DNA from: Avena insularis
Lineage: Eukaryota; Streptophyta; Magnoliopsida; Poales; Poaceae
Assembly: GCA_023614405.1 (NCBI GenBank)
Contig: CM042691.1
Coordinates: forward strand, 177,168,927 to 177,232,926
Reading direction: 5' to 3'
DNA: 64,000 nucleotides
Position numbers and translations under genes: made by a program. Shown here piece by piece: positions 48,258-60,257 of the stretch. The notes beneath the pieces were generated by a model. That model ran no database searches. It was given only the letters and a program-made list of their open reading frames with translations, and was not told the DNA's origin. Within the stretch, counting starts at the first letter, position 1, and every line of letters begins with the position of its first letter.

Positions 48258-48738
48258 TGATGTTAGCCTACCTTGTCCAACCTAGCAGAAGCCCATAGGA
48301 AGGACCTACTGCAATCGTGAAGCCCAAGGAGACTTCGGATGGCCCAAGCCCAGAGAGAGTTTGACTTCTTGGAGGACACGACTAATGTAGATAGAAATTC
48401 AAATGGGCTAACCCTAATTTGTAACTGACTTGACCTACCCCAAGACGTGGCCTCCCCATATAAAGGCCAGGAGGGGCACGACAAGGAGGCTATCTCACCT
48501 CATACCCTAGAACACACTCCGTGCCATATTGCATTTGCGCACCCTTGTAATCATCGGCATCGCCATTAATAAAGAACATACAAGCAGGAGTAGGGTTTTC
48601 CCTCTGGGGGCCTGAGCCTAGGTAATCCTCGTGTCCCTGTGTTGCAAATTTGTTAGCCGTTCCGCAATCTCCAGCTTCCCCTCCTTCTGCAAAACCCAAG
48701 TCGATAACAATGGGCATTGAAGAGTAGAACCCTCATCA
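48258..48738 (+). repeat. 5' LTR of the second Gypsy element
   Basis: 481 bp, starting TGATGTTAGCCTACC and ending AACCCTCATCA. A CCATATAAAGGCC box is at 48448-48460 and a downstream CATTAATAAAG polyadenylation-like signal at about 48564-48574. Its 3' 150 bp is closely related to the LTR at 14431-14994. Confidence 0.7.
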
Positions 48739-48739
48739 A

Positions 48740-48757
48740 TCGGCACCGTCTGTGGGA
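48740..48757 (+). promoter_or_regulatory. Primer-site-like sequence of the second Gypsy element
   Basis: TCGGCACCGTCTGTGGGA directly follows the LTR and resembles the TTGGCGCCGTCTGTGGGA block found after 5' LTRs in many grass Gypsy elements. I do not assign the tRNA. Confidence 0.5.
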
Positions 48758-49715
48758 ACTAGGGATGCTGATCGTGCGATTGTGATGGCCCGATCCACCG
48801 CGATGTTCGACTCCTGTGATGTGGAGAACCATGTCCTCTTCGGCACCATCGACTACACCGTCCACTCCCCACAACTCGCCAAGATTTTGACTTTGTGGGA
48901 TACGGAGTCGACATGATGCTTGGGAGCTTATGCTTCCAGGTAGGCAAGATCGGCCCCATCCACCTCCCAGAGCGGGTGGTACCTCCGAAAATCATACCCA
49001 CTCCATGCTGCCGCCAATCGGTGTCCTAAGTGCACCGTCGCTGACAAACGATTCGGATGACAGCAGCAGCTGCAACTCCGACCTCTGCGACCCTCCTACA
49101 GAGGAAGGAACCTACAGTTCTGGATCAGAGAGCTGTGGGAGCAATGATCTCTTCCACCGCTACATGTGCGCGGCCATCCACGATGGTCATGTTGACAATG
49201 GTGCCGAGCCAATGGATCCTCCTCCCAACCCGCAGGCTCCTAACACCACGAACGGAGGAAACAACCCACCCCGGCCCATCCCAATGGGAACAGGCCACAT
49301 GAAGCTTACAATGGTGGCAATCACAATCGGCAAGAGATCCATCTCAACGACGCTCAGTGGGAAAGAGTCCGGGAAGTTGTGTGAGGTACCAATCCTCTGC
49401 CACTCGATGCTTCTCACAACATGCTGGCTATCACAGCTTCTCATTAAGGAGCACAATCAACAAGTCAAGCAGCACAAGGAACTCGAATAGCGCAGTAGAG
49501 CAGCCGACGAGTCAAGCATGTGATGGGTCGCTCTCCTCCATAGGCGGATCCTCCTCGAAAGGCTACGACGTCCACAAGCACCTCTCTCTTTTGGAGCGCA
49601 TGGACCCTGCCACAAGATGCGAGGCCACCAAGGCACTCGGCCTGTCCTTCATGTCGCTGGACTCACAAGGCAACATCATGCCAAAGACACCGCATTCCGC
49701 GGTCATGGCAGCCAC

Positions 49716-51117
49716 TAATACGTCCATAACGTATCTATAATTGTTGATGAGTTATTTGGACTAACCTAATAATAGTTTCAAAAGTGCACAATGTTCTTTT
49801 TTTGCACTTTGATGTGTAGTAATTATCAAGAATACAAGTGGAACCCTTGTTGGAGTCAAATTGGGATTTTCCAGAAATCTGTCTCAGAACTCTTTTGAAG
49901 ATGGTCACGTTTTGGGTCCAAGAAGACGTCAAACGCAAAACTCTTCCACTACAAAGTTGTATGAAATTTTGCGACAATCGTTCTGGACATAAAATTTAGT
50001 TGATTCCGAGTTCGTACGGGCCTGCTAGTCCTGATTTACTGCAGGGGTGACGGGAATCCAAGAAGCTATATAAAGGGAGGAAACCTAATTCGTGGGAGAC
50101 ACCTCCACCCACTAATTTACAGCCGTCAAAGCCACGTTTTTGCCTCCCCCATGGATCCCATCTCCATGGGGGAGGGATCCCAAGAAGCCATAAAGGAAGG
50201 GGGCTAAGGGACGATGCTCCTCCACGATACCGGCAGAGGGGAAGGAGTCCCCCGCATCGCCGCCGCCCTCTTCACCATCTTCACCGCCATCTCCTTCACC
50301 TAATACTCCTAGTATGCAGTGGTTCATCCTCCCACACACCTCTATACCGTCCTATGTAAACATGGTGTTTGATGCTATAAGTTATGATCCTATGATCTAT
50401 GTCATGTTTGTGTAGTTTCTTTAGTCTTAGATTGAATGATTGAACGTTTTTGGTTCATTAGAGTTGTATGTTGATATGGTATAGTCCTTTGGTGTCCATT
50501 ATATTTGTGCGCGCATGGATTAAACATTATAGGGTTTGTAGTATGTGTAAGAGAAAGGGGAAGTTCTATTGGAGTGACAGAAACCTAAGGACGCGAACCA
50601 AAATGTTGCACGTATGGGAGTAAGAGGACCATTAACTTAAGGCTATGGTTGGGGAAACCTTAATGCATTGTTAGTAGTTACGAATGTTTGCTAACAATCA
50701 AATCATATAGTACATGTAATTCCATGTAGTGAAGTGCATTTATATTTAGCCTCTCCTACATATAAAACTGCATCGAAGACAATGAACACGATTTATTTGC
50801 CAATTAAACTTGGACAAAGCCACCACAATTACCACCACTATTCCACACTCAAGGTTCTATTAGTTTAGTGTATTTTATTGCTGCAGAAACTAGCTTTACT
50901 TTCTTGTTATTTATTATCTTGCAAAGCTTTCTCTGGTACTCGTTTTGTTGCTCTAGTTTTATTTTCTAGATAATGCAAATGTTTAGTGTGCGTAGAGTTG
51001 TATCAGTGGTTGATAGAACTTGAGAGAATATTTATCCTACCTTTAGATCCTCGTTGGGTTCAACACTCTTAATTATCGAAAAGGCTACACACGATCCCCT
51101 ATACTTGTGGGATATCA
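49716..51117 (+). repeat. 5' LTR of the 49716-55720 element
   Basis: 1402 bp, beginning TAATACGTCC (first TG mutated to TA) and ending CTTGTGGGATATCA. It lacks about 55 bp after position 35 that is present in the 3' copy (TTATGCTATTATTATGC region). A GCTATATAAAGGGAGG box is at 50065-50080. Confidence 0.88.
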
Positions 51118-54100
51118 AGATCTTTTCTAGCGCCGTTGCCGGGGAGCAGTAGCGTGTGGGTTAATATTTTTGTGTGCGCTTGTTTGCTTTATCTCTAAGT
51201 AGTTTTTACTTTCAGTTTTAAGTTGGTATCTATCTTAGTATGGAAAGGGATTGTGAATTACAAAAAAATAGTTGTATTTATTACCTAAAAATGTTTTCAA
51301 ATAGGAAAGTGATTGGAAAAATGAGTAATGGTTAAGTGGGGGTCAACCTTGAACACTTGTGTTCATGCCTATGAAACCAAAATAAATCTTCTCATGGAAG
51401 CTTTATAACTGAAGGAAGGCACCATTAAATACCAATTCCAATTCAAGAAAGGTATAGAATACCTTTTGCCTCTCCTATTAAAACAAAATTTTGTCTTAAT
51501 GCTTCTTTATTTGAAAATACTTGAATCTTGCTTCTTGTGCCTAACTTAAAGGCGTGAAAGAAAAGTACTTCTTGGGAGATAAACCAATAGTTTTCTAGAG
51601 TCTTGGAAGTTATTAATTCTGTAATAATCTCTTCTTATCCTTTTTATTTGATTTTTGTGCCAAGAATAACCTCTAATGAGAGGGAAGTAAGATTTGGGAA
51701 ATTGCTGTCCTGAAACAGATTTTTGCGCTCCACTGTAAAAATTCGTGTAAAATCTCTGTAAGTCGGATTAATCTTTAATTTTCTGAATAAATCCCCCAGG
51801 TTGTTAGATAACTTTTGTTAGTTCAACACTTTGTGATTTGAGCAACATAAGATCTTCGAAAAAATCGGTTTCTACCTGCTGGTCTGTTTTGACAGATTTC
51901 TGCCATTATTTGCATTTGCTTCTTATTGATTCCTTTTTGGATTCTTTTTGGGAAATTGAGATTTTTGAGGGAAATGATACTGTAGCTTGTGTATTTAGTG
52001 AAAGTTTTTCTGTTTTGAAACTAAACCCAAAGGTCTATTATCTTTTGAATGCACCAATGTTGCTAATGAAGATTGTGTGAAGTTTTGTATGAAGGAAAAG
52101 GTGTAAGGAAAGAATGATGTGAGATGAAGAATGGACAAAAGATCAAGCTTGGGGATGCCATCCTGTGTCACCCCAATAAATATTCAAGAGGTACAAGCGT
52201 CAAAGCTTGGGGATGCCCAAGGCATTCCCTTCTTCATCAATAAAAATCTTAGGTCTTTCTAGACACTTCGTTTTTATTGTTTCATGCACTGTTGTGTTGG
52301 TCTTGGAGCGTCTTAGTTTTTGTTTTTTGTTTTGGTTTTTGTCTGCTTAGTTTGCTTGAATAAAGTGGTTGGACCCCCGTTTTCTCTGTGTTATTTCAAA
52401 TAAGGTGATTGGGTTGGAAAAGAGTAGGAAGCTTCATGCTTATAAGTGGTACAAAGGAGTTTGTTTTGACTATGGCCTAGACCTTATCATGTCATGTTCG
52501 ATGTTGTTTTGACCCTATGATTAGTGGTTATTTTTGTAGCATTACTTGTTCCAAACAATTGGGATTGCTTAATGTGTCTTGAAAGAATCATGCGTTGTTT
52601 TAGCATACAAAAGCATAATATTGTGGTATTCTCCTTTGATTCTTTGTTTGAGTTGACTTGGCACATGCTCACTTCATGTTATTACTATGAACCAGTCACC
52701 ATAGCCTCTATGATCATTTAGTTTTTGACTTGTGGTACCATTTTTATGCTTTGATTAGTAATGTTTGGTCGCTCTACATGATTATGGACATTATTGCTCT
52801 CTAAGTTGGTCGCTCCCAGTCTTTTGCTAGCCTCCACTTGTATTGAGTAAGCTCTACTCATGCATCCAACTCCAAAGAAACCAAGTTATTCCAAAGTTTC
52901 CACTATAAATTCCTATGCATGGTGTGTTACACCATTCCAAGTATATTCTTGTTTTATCTACCTTCCAATTAAAAAGTCATTTTGTTATGTGAAAATTAGT
53001 GATTAAAGCTCTCACAAACTTGATGGCACACTTTATTTTTCTTGTACCTAATAAACATGAACCATTGTGTCATCTATGTTGTATATGCCTGCACTTATAA
53101 GTTGGGATTAGCAGAACCGTGCTATAACGGGGAACGATTTCAACATCTATAAATATCTACCCAGTTGATATCATGCTCTTTTGTTTATGGATGTCATCGG
53201 TGTGAAATAAAAGGAGAGCTTGTAAGTCCATGGAGTTATGTATGTGTGTTAGAGAAACACCTGGGCCGCTAGCCTAAGCCATGCCTAATCATGTTATAAA
53301 CTTGCAGCATCATCATAGTGAGCAATCTATGAAGCTTTCTTCTTATAAAAAAAGAGAGACACTGAAAAGAGGAAAGAGAGAAAAAAGCACCATTTTCCCA
53401 TGGTAAATAAGAAGATTGCTGAGATGCTCATTGTCTGCTTGCCTTATCATTTTGATATGGGATAGCTCCTATATCATGTGCAAGAGGTACCCCATTGGCG
53501 GTTCTCTATGATACACATGTACTTACTATGACAAGAACTTACCGATGACTAAAGTTGAGTAGCATGAGAAGCGGCCCTCGTACTCAAGGGACATGAGATT
53601 GCGAACTTATACTTTGTCAAGCATATACTCCATAGTTGTTTCACTTTAACCTTAATCACTTCAAGATGCTTATGATAGGGCAATGAGAGGTGAAAGCTAA
53701 CAAGTATCATAATTTTTGGAAGCCCTTTATGAAACTTGAAATCCCTGCTTCCCTTTGAAGGGCCTTTCTTCCACTATTATATTGAGTCTCCACCTTCTTT
53801 TCTTAGGCACCAATTAAGAGATCATAGTTGTCATTCTTAGTTCTATGTGCATTGTCCCAAAACTTATTGATTGATTCATAATGTTGATATTGCTTGTTCT
53901 TGAACTATTTGTATCTAGTCACCCTTATGAACTTTGAAGGTGTCCTATGCATTTATGTTTTGCTACTCCATGAGGGTCAAGCTGAATGCCACTATGCTAT
54001 GTTTTCTATATGTGAAACAAACAAATGTCTTGCATTGTTATTCATGATCTTTGTTTGTATCTTTTCATGTTGCAACTTGGTTGCTATGTTTTATTGTTAG

Positions 54101-54261
54101 AACTACATCTTTCATGCTCATGTTTAGAGTGCTTTGATCCCAGCTATCCATTCTTTGCAAATTGTTTGATCAAGATTATGATGGTGCATGTCACCTAAAA
54201 AATTATATTGTTTTTATCGTTTACCCACTCGAGGACGAGCAGGAACTAAGCTTGGGGATGT
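51118..54261 (+). other. Non-coding interior of the 49716-55720 element
   Basis: Starts with the primer site TAGCGCCGTTGCCGGGGA (51128-51145). 51160-51500 is unassigned; the rest is the shared non-coding region of this group. Short frames (51838-52080, 53894-54100) have equivalents in the other element that differ by indels, so they are not maintained as proteins. Confidence 0.75.
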
Positions 54262-55720
54262 TGATACGTCCATAATGTATCTATTATTTTTTATGGTTTT
54301 ATGCTATTATTATGCTTTCGACACTTCTTTTTATATAAAGTTCATGAGTTATTTGGACTAACCTACTAATAGTTGTAAAAGTGTACAATGTTCTTTTTTT
54401 ACACTTTGATGTATAGGAATTATCAAGAATACAAGTGGAACCCTTGTTTGAGTCAAATTGGGATATTCCAGAAATATGTGTCAGAACTCTTTTTGAAGAT
54501 GGTCACGTTTCAGGTCGAAGAAGGCGTCAAACGGAAAACTCTTCAACTACAAAGTTGTAGAACATTTTAGGACAATCATTCTGGACATAAAATTTAGCTG
54601 ATTCTGAGTCCGGACGGTCCCGCTAGGCCCGATTTACTGTAGCCGAAGATGGGGTGACGGGAATCTGAGAAGCTATATAAATGGAGGAAACCTAATTCGT
54701 GGGAGACACCTCCACCTACGAATTTGCAGCCACCAAAGCCACGTTTTTGCCTCCACCATGGATCCCATCTCCATGGGGAAGGGATACCAAGAAGCCATGA
54801 AGGAAGGGGGCTAAGGGGCGGTGCCCCCACACGATACCGGCGGCGGGGAAGGAGTCCCTCGTGCCGCCCTCTTCACCATCTTCACCGCCATCTCCATCAC
54901 CTATTCCTCCTAGTATGCAGTGGTTCATCCTTCCACACATATCTATACCGTCCTATGTAAACATGGTGTTTGATGCTATAAGTTATAATCCTATGATCTA
55001 TGTCTTGTTTGTGTAGTTTCTTTGTTCTTAGATTGAATGGTTTAACATCTTTGGTTCATTAGAGTTGTATGTTGATATGGTACAGTCCTTTGGTGTCCAT
55101 TCTATTTGTACGCGCATGGATTAAACATCATAGGGTTTGTAGTATGTGTAAGAGAAAGGGGGAAGTTCTGCCGGAGTGACAGAAACCTAAGGGCGCGAAC
55201 CGGAAGGTTGCACATGTGGGAGTAAGAGGACCATTAAATTAAGGCTATGGTTGGGGAAACCTTAATGCATTGTTAGTAGTTACAGATGTTTGCTAATAAT
55301 CCAATCATATAGTACATGTAATTCCAAGTAGTGAAGCGCATGTATATTTAGCCTCTCCCACATAGAAAACTGCATCGAAGATAATGAACCCGATTTATTC
55401 GCCAATTAAACTTAGACAAAGCCATCATAAGTACCACCACTATGTCACACTCATGATTCTGTTAGTTTAATGTATTTTTGTTGCTGCAGCAACTAGCTTT
55501 ACTTTCTTGTTATTTATTATCTTGCAAAGCTTTCTCTGGTACTTGTTTTGTTGCTCTAGTTTTATTTTCTAGATAATGCAAACATTTAGTGTACGTAGAG
55601 TTGTATCAGTGGTTGATAGAACTTGAGAGAATATTTATCCTACCTTTAGCTCCTCGTTGGGATAGACACTCTTACTTATCGAAAATGCTACACACAATCC
55701 CCTATACTTGTGGGATATCA
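54262..55720 (+). repeat. 3' LTR of the 49716-55720 element
   Basis: 1459 bp with intact ends TGATACGTCC...GGGATATCA, followed by the GCCAC duplication. A GCTATATAAATGGAGG box lies at 54671-54686. Confidence 0.88.
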
Positions 55721-56907
55721 GCCACCATCTATCTGGAAGCAAACCCGCCACCGGCGGGGGATCCCTGGTACGCAATCCATAAATCAGCGATTACAGGTAT
55801 CGGTCTTGTCGAAGCTGCATTACATGGAGAAATGGCCCTAGAGCCAAAGAAAAAGGCTGCGCTAAAATTCACCAGAAGCCGCACACCCTCATCCAACGAG
55901 GAGGAGCATGACCTGCTGCGGCGTCGCTGCAGCCCGCGGCGAAAGAGCCGCAACTATGACGCCCGTGATAAGCTCACATGGCGCAAGATTGACAAATCAT
56001 GTGCGCACGTGCTCTGAAGAGTCCGAAGAGGAAGACACGGAGTTATGCGGCGCCAGGTGTTTTAGCAGGGCCATATGGCAAACGTGGATGCCCAAAGGCT
56101 TAAATTTCCCTTTGGATAACCCAAAGTTTGACGGCGTATAGGAGCCCAAAATCTGGCTGGACGATCATATCTCGTCAGTCAAGATCCATGTTGGGAGCAA
56201 AAATATAGCCATGCGGATCCATCTGGAGTTAGGAAGATTTGGTGTACTGCTTCATCCGCAACTTCAAAGGCACCGGTAAGAGGCCAGATTCAATCGAGGA
56301 GCTACGCGTCTGTTTTCAACGGTCCAACGAGTCCATCTGCTCGTACATACAACATTGGTCCATCATTAAGAATTCCGCCGAGAACATCTTGGAGGAAAGG
56401 GCAATCGACGCCTGCAACGGTGGCATAAGGTGCCACGAGTTCAGAGAAGAGCTAGGGCGCGTCCAGCCCAAAACCATCGATCATATGATGGACATCGCTA
56501 ATCGCTGGGCTGATGGTGAAGATGTCGTCAACCGAACACATTCGTATGACAAGGATGACTTCGGCCGCAGGAGCAATCACCAAGGGAAAAGAAGAGCATG
56601 CGTCTACGACGAGCGTGAAGAGGTCGATATGGTCGCGGCTGGCTATGCCGACCACCATGAGGATGGAAACCGCAACAGCGGATATCGCAGCGGCAACTAC
56701 CACGACAGCGGAAAACCAGCACAAACATGGAAACACCGCAACCGCAACGATGAGCCATCTGCACTTGACAAACTGTCAGGTCCTTGCGCCATCCACTTCT
56801 ACATCGACAAGAACGATGGAAAAAAGAAAGCCAACCACATGCTCAAAGATTACAGGAGTTACAGAAGCTCCATGAAGGATATGCCCAGATTAGGCGTGAG
56901 GCGGTGA

Positions 56908-57818
56908 ATCCAGGATTCGCCCCAGCCCCAGGAGTCGTCACATACGGCGCCCCACCACCGCCACCTGGATCACCCGCACAACCTATGGCTGCGCCAACTC
57001 CGAACAACGGAGCAGAACCATACCCACGATCGCTGGGGGCTATGCTGATACAAAATGGACGTCCATCCAACATGGTGCAAAAGACAATCACCAGACAGGT
57101 CAACTTGTCTGTTACCTCTCCGCCTGCCATACTTGAGTACCCAAGTGGCTCGGAATCATGCATCACATTCGACTGTTCGGATCACCCACGACAAATACCT
57201 CGCCCAGGGCACTCTGCCCTGGTACTCGAGGCTCAAATCAGAGGATTCGAAATGAGTCACATCTTCATGGACGGCAGCAGCGGCATCAATCTGATGTTTG
57301 CCAGCACACTCACAGCTATGTGGATCCCACTATGCAGCCTGGAGGCATCGGACACGACCTTCCACGACATCGTCCCAGGGAAAGGAGTGTATCCCCTGTG
57401 AAGAATATGGCTCGACGTCATCTTCAGGCAGGAACGGCTCGAGTTCGAGAAGGTGGACTGGCCCTCACAATACCACACTATCCTTGGGCGTGTGGCATTC
57501 ACAAGATTCATGAAAGTGCCACACTACGCGTATCTTCTGCTGAAGATGTCAGGGCCTAACGGTGTCATCACCATCCCAGGTAGCTTCACCAAGTCCGATA
57601 GCTGTGATAGAGAATTCAGCAGAATCTCCCAGTCATTCGGCACGCAGGAGGAGCTCGCAAGGCTAAAGGAGTCGATAGACAACAGGCTGCCTCCTGTCAC
57701 CAGGAAAAACGCACCGGACATGTTATTCGACTCCATAGTCAACACCAAGGCGGTGCAGGTCCACCCGACGGATCCCACCAAGATGGCTCTGATTGCCAAC
57801 AACCTGAGTTCCGCATAG
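56908..57818 (+). pseudogene. Protease-linker region of the second Gypsy element
   Basis: After a frame change, the frame 56784-57401 carries a Pro/Ala-rich linker and IFMDGSSGINLMFASTL (about 57264-57314), the retropepsin segment in which the usual second Gly is replaced by Ser. 57453-57818 continues with HYAYLLLKMSGPNGVITI, the conserved block that precedes RT in RIRE2/Tat-like elements, and ends in an in-frame stop. Function: polyprotein processing. The altered active site and stops argue against activity. Confidence 0.65.
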
Positions 57819-58769
57819 GAACTCGCGCTCGTCGAATTACTCCATGAGAGCTGGGAAATCTTCGCCTTGTGTCTTGCGGACATGCCAGGAGTTCCCAGGG
57901 AATTTTCCGAGCACACACTCAACGTGTTTATGGATGCGAGGCCAGTCAAGCAAACAATGTGTCGATTGTCTGAGAGAAGAGCTGAAGCAATTGGCACAAA
58001 AGTCAATAGACTCCTCGATGCCAACTTCATAAGGGAGATAAAGGAAAGCACCTGGGTAGCTAACCCCGTGCTGGTCCCTAAGAAGGACACGGACATCCTG
58101 CGGATGTGTGTGGACTTCATGATGCCTAACAAGAAATGTCCTAAGGACCACTTCCCCTTGCCGCGAATCGACCAAATCATCGACTCCACTATAGGATGCG
58201 AGACACTCTCCTTCATTTACACCTACTTAGGCTACCATCAGATTCGACTGAAGGTCGAAGATAAAGAGAAGACGACATTCATCACACCGTTCGGGGTGTT
58301 CTGCTACAACACAATGCCTTTTGGGCTCAAGAACGCACGCGCAACCTACCAACGGTGCATGCTAGCATGCCTGAAGAACCAAATTGGTTGAAACATCCAA
58401 GTCTATGTCGACGACATAGTAGTCAAGTCTAAGGAAATCCGAACACTGTTCGACGATCTCCACGAGATGTTCGACAACCTTGGTCGCTATAAGAGCAAGC
58501 TAAACCTGGAACAGTGCGCCTTCGGTGTCCCATCCGGGAAATTACTCGGGTACTTCATCTCCCAAAGAGGCATTGAGGCCAACCTGAAGAAAATCAAGGC
58601 TATACTAGCCATGGAGAAGCCGAATAACGTCAGAGGAGTCTAGCAGCTAGTTGGGCGAATCATGGCACTCAACAGGTTCATCAGACGCATGGGTGAAAAG
58701 GCTCTTCCCTTCTACCAATTGCTCCGCAAGGCCGATAAGTTCGAGAGTACAGCTGAAGCCAAATTAATA
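57819..58769 (+). pseudogene. Reverse transcriptase of the second Gypsy element, truncated
   Basis: Contains ADMPGVPREFSEHTLNV, WVANPVLVPKKDTDILRM and TMPFGLKNARATYQRCM, then the catalytic YVDD at 58404-58415. Stops occur at 58389-58391 and 58639-58641. The frame reaches LNRFIRRMGEKALPFYQLL and then ends at about 58769 where the sequence changes abruptly. RNase H and integrase are absent. The FSFIYTYLGYHQIRL variant and two stops show the copy is dead. Confidence 0.78.
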
Positions 58770-59093
58770 GGGGTGTCTACGAGATGATGAGGATATCCAC
58801 CGGTGATCGACAACCCTCTTTAATCTGTCACTATGTTTACTGTTCTACTACCCAGGGATGTGCAAAATCAAGGCTGAAATGACACTAATGCGTGATAGGC
58901 GTGAGGTCATTTGGTTGGTAGTGTAAAAGATAGGGGTACTCCTTCTATATTGTTTTCTTGCAATAGCACAAGCAAAATGAAGGCGTGGGATTTTACATGT
59001 TGGTTAATGTTTTTATCAGATTTACTTCCGTGTGTTTCTGAAATCTCGTGATGTAAGTGTTTGGTTCTTATATCATTTCTCTGTTTTTGTGAG
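58770..59093. other. Unassigned 324 bp between elements
   Basis: The sequence changes abruptly from RT coding to AT-rich DNA with no motif I recognise. It may be the remnant of another LTR or host DNA. Confidence 0.4.
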
Positions 59094-59730
59094 TGTTGGG
59101 GATATACTTTCCAGGTATACCCATAGGACTCGCTGACCAGGGTGGCCCACCAACGGGTTAGAGCTTTGCTTCACGGGCGGCCAATCAGAGAAAGAGGAGG
59201 AGCCAGTTCCGGCTACGACAAGGCCCAAAAGAGTTACCGACTTAGGCCTGTACTATTACTTGTAGTCCAAGCTGTATCTAGTTACCGATTCTGTAACGTA
59301 GCCGGATAGGTATCTCCTGTAACCCTAGGCCCCGGTGACTATATAAACCGGCCCTAGGGGAGCCTTTAGGGCACACACAACCACAACCAACTCGCACAGG
59401 TGAACCTCTCTTGCAATCCGCTGTAACATCCGGCTTACGCCGATATATTATTGGGTTGCTAGCAGGAGTAGGATCCGATCACCGCAGTCGGATCTAAACT
59501 TAGGTAAACTTGTGCTCACCGCTCCTGGAACATCCGATGTCTCACACCCCAGCCTTCCAACGCCACTAGGACCCCCTATGGCGTACTTGTCGACAATCCG
59601 ACGACAGTTGGCACCCACCGTGGGGCAGACCTTTGGAGCATCGTTCCAGGCGGAATTTGCGCGTGCAGGAATCGGCGAAAATATCGCGATGGGTCGCGTG
59701 GTCTACGCCAGTGATGTCCCTCTCGTCCTT
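59094..59730 (+). mobile_element. 5' LTR and gag start of a rightward Gypsy element, truncated
   Basis: A 502 bp LTR (59094-59595) starts TGTTGGGGATATACTTTCC and ends TACTTGTCGACA, with a GACTATATAAACCGG box at 59337-59351. A primer-like site TTGGCACCCACCGTGGGG follows at 59608-59625, then about 105 bp of open frame. The element is cut at 59730 by the oppositely oriented LTR. The five bases 59726-59730 (tcctt) would be the target duplication of that insertion. Confidence 0.7.
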
Positions 59731-60257
59731 TGTCGTGGTATTGCCGATGAGTACACCGTGGCGGGGTCCTCACAGTGCGTGTTTAGAGACGTGGGGGAAG
59801 GCGGACAGTTGACGGGTACGAGGTAACATAGCTTACCCAGGTTCAGATCCCACAACGGTGGCGGAATCCTAATCTTGCTATATATCACTATAATGGCAAT
59901 ACGCCGAGTTACAGAGATAGGTTCGTTGTGCGAGGTTATGTGAAGTTGTGCCCTAAAGGCTCCCATAGGACCGACTTATATAGTCGCCAGGTCCTAGGGT
60001 TACAGGGAAAAGTCCTAGCTGGACAGGTTATAGGGTCCTACACCATCTATTACTAGTCTAGCGTGTCTTGTACTCCAAGGCTCCGGGTACGCTGGTGACT
60101 CTACCATAGCCTTCCTTTATCCGGCATGGGCCTCCCTTCTGGATCCATCTAACTGGGACGCCCAACAGGACATGGGCCATGCTATCAACTGTGGGCCACC
60201 CGGGTTATCCGGATAAGAGACATGCTATGAGGATACCCATATAGCATATCCCCAACA
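59731..60257 (-). repeat. 3' LTR of a leftward Gypsy element extending past the window end
   Basis: On the minus strand it starts TGTTGGGGATATGC at 60257 and ends ATACCACGACA at 59731 (527 bp). On its upstream side is a CTCCGGGGGCAAC purine-rich tract (60258-60270), while its other side has no primer site, so it is a 3' LTR. It is clearly related to the 59094-59595 LTR over its length but divergent. A minus-strand GACTATATAAGTCGG box lies at about 59971-59985. Confidence 0.75.

Larger units (their letters stand above)
49716..55720 (+). mobile_element. Complete coding-poor Athila-like (Sabrina-type) element
   Basis: 6005 bp flanked by perfect duplications GCCAC (49711-49715 and 55721-55725). 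LTRs are 49716-51117 and 54262-55720. The tRNA-Asp-type primer site is at 51128-51145 and a purine-rich GAGGACGAGCAGG tract precedes the 3' LTR. No gag, protease, RT or integrase is visible. The interior from about 51500 matches the interior of the element at 6321-13201, but the LTRs of the two share only their first bases. Confidence 0.9.
48786..56907 (+). pseudogene. Gag of the second Gypsy element, split by a nested element
   Basis: Coding begins at the ATG at 48786 (MARSTAMFD), soon breaks, and continues in pieces (48930-49490; 49357-49715). Then the 49716-55720 element intervenes and the frame resumes at 55721. The main gag domain lies at 56239-56907: RPDSIEELRVCFQRSNESI, then MDIANRWADGEDVV and a charged tail. 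The last piece ends with CAIHFYIDKNDGKKK-like sequence of the nucleocapsid part, without a clear CCHC knuckle. Several frame changes make it inactive. The interior element accounts for 6 kb of the span. Confidence 0.65.
48258..58769 (+). mobile_element. Second Ty3/Gypsy element, nested and 3'-truncated
   Basis: The 5' LTR (48258-48738) is followed by a primer-like site, gag, protease and RT on the plus strand, interrupted by the complete element 49716-55720. The coding frame resumes after 55721, consistent with GCCAC being a duplication. The element stops around 58769 in the RT/RNase H region. It lies inside the integrase coding of the previous Gypsy; 48253-48257 (ggacc) would be the left target duplication. 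Multiple stops and shifts are present. Gag style (W-A-D-G-E) and protease resemble grass RIRE2/Tat-type elements. Confidence 0.78.
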
